Source of the DNA: an uncultured Clostridia bacterium
GTDB lineage: Bacteria; Bacillota; Clostridia; Oscillospirales; Acutalibacteraceae
DNA length: 9,192 bases
NCBI GenBank assembly: GCA_905236975.1
Contig: CAJOQU010000100.1
Coordinates: 1-9,192 of the forward strand
Reading direction: 5' to 3'
A model generated the notes under the pieces. That model did no database searches, was not told the origin of the DNA, and saw only the letters and a list, made by a program, of their open reading frames with translations. Positions 5,859 to 9,192 of this stretch are shown piece by piece. Position 1 is the first letter of the stretch. Each line of letters opens with the position of its first letter. A program made the position numbers and the translations under genes.

Positions 5859-6878
5859 ATGTTTACCAGAGATATCGGTGTAGACTTAGGCACCGCCAAC
5901 ACGCTTGTTTGTCTAAAGGGAAAAGGGATCATTATGCGGGAGCCTTCGGTCGTGGCGTATGATATTCGAAACGACGCGGTACGCGCCGTCGGCACCGAAG
6001 CGAAAGAAATGATCGGCCGCACGCCCGGCTCCATTGTGGCGGTTCGCCCGTTAAAGGACGGCGTGATCGCCGATTTTGATGTGACTGCCGCCATGCTCAA
6101 GCGCTTTATTCGTGAGGCTTTACGCGGCTCGGTCTTTTCACGGGTGCGCATGGTGGTTTGTATTCCCGCCGGGGTGACCGAGGTGGAAAGCCGCGCGGTG
6201 TATGACGCGGCCAAGCAGGCCGGCGCGGTCGATATTGATTTGGTAGAGGAACCCATGGCGGCCGCGGTAGGCGCGGGTCTGCCCGTTTGGGACGCCGCCG
6301 GCAACATGGTGGTGGACATCGGGGGCGGCACCAGCGAGGTGGCCGTGATCTCTTTGGGCGACATTGTGACCGCGCAGTCCATCCGTACAGCGGGCGACGA
6401 TTTAGATGAGGCCATCATGAATTATGTGCGCAAAAAGCACAACCTGCTGATCGGCGAACGCACCGCCGAACAAATCAAAATCGAGATCGGCTCGGCCAAG
6501 CCCTATGAGAACGAGACCAGCATTGAAATCAAAGGCCGCAATCAGGTGGACGGCCTGCCCAAAAATGTAATCATTACATCGGAAGAGGTGCGCGACGCCA
6601 TGTCCGACCCGATCATGCAGATCATTGACACCATCCGTATGACGCTGGAAAAAACGCCGCCCGAGCTTGCGGCCGATATCATTGATCGCGGCATTACCTT
6701 GACCGGCGGCGGCGCACTTTTGCGCGGCTTTGCCGAGTTGGTCGCCGAGGAAACCGGCATGCCCGTTTCGGTGGCGGCCAACCCGCTGGACTGCGTGGTG
6801 CTGGGCACCGCCAAACGCTTAGAGGCCGACAGTGGCTTTGACCATTACGTTTTTCGCCGCGGCAAACGGTTCCGGTAA
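5859..6878 (+). CDS. mreB: rod shape-determining protein MreB
   Basis: Bacterial actin that polymerises on ATP under the cytoplasmic membrane and guides lateral peptidoglycan synthesis. The 339 residues match the family length. Actin-fold motifs are intact: phosphate 1 DLGTANT (9-15), VEEPMAAAVGAG (129-140), phosphate 2 DIGGGTSE (153-160) and the adenosine motif LTGGGALLRG (281-290). The C-terminus ends in a basic stretch (FRRGKRFR). AGAGGAG at 5845-5851 lies seven bases before the ATG. A 46-bp A/T-rich gap separates it from the lipid kinase gene; I found no convincing promoter there. It is followed by mreC, mreD and a PBP2-like gene, the classical elongasome order, so this is MreB proper and not a stand-alone paralogue such as Mbl. 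Confidence 0.96.
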   Translation: MFTRDIGVDLGTANTLVCLKGKGIIMREPSVVAYDIRNDAVRAVGTEAKEMIGRTPGSIVAVRPLKDGVIADFDVTAAMLKRFIREALRGSVFSRVRMVVCIPAGVTEVESRAVYDAAKQAGAVDIDLVEEPMAAAVGAGLPVWDAAGNMVVDIGGGTSEVAVISLGDIVTAQSIRTAGDDLDEAIMNYVRKKHNLLIGERTAEQIKIEIGSAKPYENETSIEIKGRNQVDGLPKNVIITSEEVRDAMSDPIMQIIDTIRMTLEKTPPELAADIIDRGITLTGGGALLRGFAELVAEETGMPVSVAANPLDCVVLGTAKRLEADSGFDHYVFRRGKRFR

Positions 6879-6922
6879 TTCCATCCTTTACAGCCGAATC
6901 ATTCTTTATCGGGAGGCTCACC

Positions 6923-7771
6923 ATGCGTTTTTTCTTTCGCAGCCGACAATTTAAAATCATTCTTTCGGTCGTGATCGTGTTGGTCGTGCTGTCGGGCGCG
7001 TTTGCCTTTATGGGAAGGCAAATGTCGCCGCAGACCAATATTTTCGGCAGTATCACGGCGCCCTTTCGTTCAGCGGCCACAGCCATTTCGGGCGCGGCGT
7101 CGGACTTTGTGTCGGCCTATCGCAACGGCGAAAAGCTGATCGTGGAAAACGCTGAGCTTGACAATCAGCTCAACGAACTGCGTGAACAGTTGGCCGACTA
7201 TGAAAAACTTAAAGAAGATAACGAATTTTATAAAAACTACCTTGCGATTAAAGACGGTCATCCCGATTTTGCCTTTTGCAAAGCAACCCTGATTTCCAAA
7301 GACCCCGAAGACCCGTTTCAGGGCTTTGTCATCAACAAAGGTACGCTGAGCGGCGTCAAAGCGTACGATCCCGTTATCACCGAAGCAGGACTGGTGGGCT
7401 ACATAAGCGAGGCGGGGCTTACCACCTCAAAGGTCACCACCGTTTTCAGTATGGAGCTGACGGTCGGCGCGCTGGATAACCGCACCGGCGATTCGGGCAT
7501 TGTATGCGGATCGATCGAATTGGCACGGCTTGGATTTACGCGCTTTCAAAATCTTTCGCGCTCGTGCAGCATTGCGGTGGGCGATTATGTGATCACTTCG
7601 GGCGAGGGTATCTTCCCCGAAGGGATCTTGATCGGTTCCATCAGCGCCATCGGCAGCGATCCGTACAATACCTCGATCTATGCGGACATTACACCCTTTG
7701 TAAACTTTGACCAAATCAAGAACGTCATGGTCATCACCGATTTTGAAGGGCAGGGCGGTCTGCAGCCCTAA
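6923..7771 (+). CDS. mreC: rod shape-determining protein MreC
   Basis: Bitopic membrane protein of the elongasome; its extracytoplasmic domain binds and activates PBP2. The 282 residues show a basic N-terminus, one transmembrane segment (about 11-30), a helical coiled-coil region rich in Glu, Leu and Lys (about 66-106), then the paired beta-barrel domain. MreC signatures are SKDPEDPFQGFVINKGTLSG (125-144), VITEAGLVGYI (151-161), VGDYVITSGEGIFPEGILIG (219-238) and the closing DQIKNVMVI (263-271). GGGAGG (6911-6916) lies six bases before the ATG. It starts 44 bp after mreB and is followed by a 107-bp gap, the longest between plus-strand genes here. Confidence 0.95.
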   Translation: MRFFFRSRQFKIILSVVIVLVVLSGAFAFMGRQMSPQTNIFGSITAPFRSAATAISGAASDFVSAYRNGEKLIVENAELDNQLNELREQLADYEKLKEDNEFYKNYLAIKDGHPDFAFCKATLISKDPEDPFQGFVINKGTLSGVKAYDPVITEAGLVGYISEAGLTTSKVTTVFSMELTVGALDNRTGDSGIVCGSIELARLGFTRFQNLSRSCSIAVGDYVITSGEGIFPEGILIGSISAIGSDPYNTSIYADITPFVNFDQIKNVMVITDFEGQGGLQP

Positions 7772-7878
7772 ACCCGCCAAAGCCGAGTGCGTAACAGGCT
7801 TGATTCTCGCTAACGGAAAATGCTTTTGCTTGTTTCTCAGGCGATCATGCCATATCAATCAACTCAGGAGGGATAAAA

Positions 7879-8388
7879 ATGCCGGAAAAAAAGCGTCTCA
7901 GATGGATACGCGCTTTCAGCTTTTTGCTGTTTTTTTTGCTGTTTATCCTGCATTATACCGATCTTTTGTCCCTGCGCATCCGCGGGGTTTCGCCTTTGTC
8001 GCTGTTGCCCCTGCTGACCGCCTTTGCTATGTTTGAAACCCTGCCTGCGGCGGCGGTGTCCGGGTTGCTTGTCGGCATCTGTATGGACGGCGCCGCCGAC
8101 ACCCTTTGTTTTCACGCCGTCTTTTTGCTGTTGGCGGCCTCTTTGGTTTCGGTGCTTTCCAACAATTTATTCAACAAAAACATACGCGCCGCGGCGGTGC
8201 TGACCCTGTTTCTCAGCTTTTCATACTTTTTTCTGCGATGGTTGCTTTTTTACGCCTTTACCGCCGGTATGCGGGACAATTTAAGCTATTTATTATATTT
8301 TGCCTTTCCTTCCATCCTTTATACCGAGCTATTTATCCTTCCGTTTTATTTTCTCTACCGGCGCTGTTATCACCCAAAAGGAGGTTGA
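7879..8388 (+). CDS. mreD: rod shape-determining protein MreD
   Basis: Small integral membrane protein of the elongasome, partner of MreC. The 169 residues are almost entirely hydrophobic, with five or six predicted membrane helices (roughly 12-28, 38-53, 56-70, 78-96, 104-127 and 139-160) and charged ends. Conservation is low in this family, so the call rests on size, topology, GLLVGICMDGAADT (62-75) resembling the family's GLL-x-D motif, and position between mreC and a PBP2 gene. AGGAGGG (7866-7872) lies six bases before the ATG. Its last codons (Lys-Gly-Gly) contain the AAAGGAGG binding site of the next gene. Confidence 0.88.
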   Translation: MPEKKRLRWIRAFSFLLFFLLFILHYTDLLSLRIRGVSPLSLLPLLTAFAMFETLPAAAVSGLLVGICMDGAADTLCFHAVFLLLAASLVSVLSNNLFNKNIRAAAVLTLFLSFSYFFLRWLLFYAFTAGMRDNLSYLLYFAFPSILYTELFILPFYFLYRRCYHPKGG

Positions 8389-8391
8389 AGC

Positions 8392-9192
8392 ATGCCGTTT
8401 CACAAAAAAAGTCAAGTACAACTCACGGTTCTTTCCTGCATTTTGGTTGCGGCCATTCTGCTCTATACCGGCCGGGTCTATTCCCTTCAGGTGACGCACG
8501 GCTCGGAGTACAGCGAAAAACAAGACGGCACGGTTTCAACCCGTACCGCGGTGTTAAAAGCGCCGCGCGGTGAAATTTTAGATTGCTACGGTCGGCAGAT
8601 CGCCGTCAACCGCGATGGCTACAATGTGCTTTTTAACAAGGCTTATGTGGGGGACGATCTGAACGATGTTATTTTGGTGCTGGTCGATCTCTTTTCACAA
8701 AATAAAGCCGAATGGAAGGATGACCTTCCCCTGGAGCTGTCTGCGCCGTACGCATATAAAAAAGAGGAATCGACCGATAAATTGATTGCCACCCTGGGGC
8801 TTGCCCACTACGCCACGGCCGATCATTGTTTTCAGGCGCTTACCAAGCGATACGGCCTTGAGGAATATAAAGACGATGACCGCCGCAAGATCATGGGCGT
8901 GCGCTACAGTATGGAAATCGCCGATTTTTCAATTTCCTACCCTTACACCTTCGCCGAAGATATTTCAACCGAGCTGATGCGTAAAATTTCAGAATCCGGC
9001 TTTCGGCTTTCGGGCGTTTCGGTCGAGGTGGTGCCCTTCCGCGAATATGTGGATACCTCGCTTGCCGTCAATCTGATCGGCACCGTGGGGCCTATTTACG
9101 CCGAAGACTGGGAGGAATACCGCAAAAAAGGCTATTCTTATAATGATAAAGTTGGCAAAAGCGGTATAGAAAAATGGGCCGAGGATTACCTG
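8392..9192 (+). CDS. mrdA: penicillin-binding protein 2-like transpeptidase (partial, C-terminus outside window)
   Basis: Class B penicillin-binding protein expected to crosslink peptidoglycan in the elongasome. Only 267 codons are present. They show a short cytoplasmic basic tail, one membrane anchor (about 11-31) and the dimerisation or pedestal domain: KAPRGEILDCYGRQIAVN (56-73), the VVPFREYVDTSLAVNLIGTVG stretch (213-233, equivalent to the family's R-x-YP...A-HllG) and GYSYNDKVGKSGIEK (247-261), typical of PBP2. The active-site SxxK, SxN and KTG motifs lie beyond the window, so catalytic competence cannot be judged. In RGEILDCYG a Cys stands where an Arg is usual. AAGGAGG (8378-8384) lies seven bases before the ATG, and the gene starts three bases after the mreD stop. 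Position after mreBCD supports PBP2 over other class B proteins. Confidence 0.9.
   Translation, partial: MPFHKKSQVQLTVLSCILVAAILLYTGRVYSLQVTHGSEYSEKQDGTVSTRTAVLKAPRGEILDCYGRQIAVNRDGYNVLFNKAYVGDDLNDVILVLVDLFSQNKAEWKDDLPLELSAPYAYKKEESTDKLIATLGLAHYATADHCFQALTKRYGLEEYKDDDRRKIMGVRYSMEIADFSISYPYTFAEDISTELMRKISESGFRLSGVSVEVVPFREYVDTSLAVNLIGTVGPIYAEDWEEYRKKGYSYNDKVGKSGIEKWAEDYL

Noticed and set aside
5855..6418. Minus-strand open frame opposite mreB (187 codons)
   Set aside because: Low-complexity Ser, Thr and Ala composition, typical of the complement of GC-rich coding sequence; antisense to an intact MreB.
7778..7802. Hairpin after mreC as a terminator
   Set aside because: Stem of about six pairs with a bulge and a 12-base loop, and no following T run; too weak to call.
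7826..7857. Possible promoter before mreD (TTGCTT and TATCAA)
   Set aside because: Poor matches in both boxes and a 20-base spacer.

Overview
The window is a compact housekeeping segment of a bacterial chromosome: one gene fragment on the minus strand, then an unbroken run of eight genes on the plus strand. It fits a Clostridia-type Firmicute of moderate GC, possibly Oscillospiraceae or Ruminococcaceae-like. That placement is inference, based on the AGGAGG-type ribosome binding sites, the sigma-70/sigma-A type promoters, a PolA with a decayed proofreading domain, a YwlE-like phosphatase domain and the mreB-mreC-mreD-PBP2 order. No mobile element, CRISPR array, tRNA or rRNA was seen, and no stretch over 300 bases lacks a gene.

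Layout. Positions 1-401 (minus) hold the N-terminal part of a tRNA-dihydrouridine synthase. Positions 402-517 are a divergent control region with two strong promoters facing away from each other, their -35 boxes separated by a T6A6 palindrome. On the plus strand follow DNA polymerase I (518-3034); a protein that fuses a low-molecular-weight phosphatase of the YwlE arginine-phosphatase type to a RimI-type N-acetyltransferase (3031-3915); TsaD of the tRNA t6A pathway (3896-4903); a diacylglycerol-kinase-family lipid kinase (4913-5812); MreB (5859-6878); MreC (6923-7771); MreD (7879-8388); and the N-terminal part of a class B penicillin-binding protein, PBP2-like, that runs off the window (8392 onward).

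How the genes work together. The first part concerns DNA repair and replication (polA) and the translation apparatus: tRNA dihydrouridine, tRNA t6A and ribosomal protein acetylation. The last four genes form the classical elongasome operon for lateral wall synthesis, with the MreB filament, the MreC/MreD membrane scaffold and the PBP2 transpeptidase. The lipid kinase sits between the two blocks. Gaps are short (4-bp and 20-bp overlaps, then 9, 46, 44, 107 and 3 bp), and the only strong plus-strand promoter I see is upstream of polA, so a long shared transcript is possible.

Nothing here amounts to a wholly new system. The points most worth a second look are the gapless phosphatase-RimI fusion next to tsaD, and the dihydrouridine synthase gene, whose perfect consensus promoter places transcription start on the A of its ATG and so predicts a leaderless mRNA.
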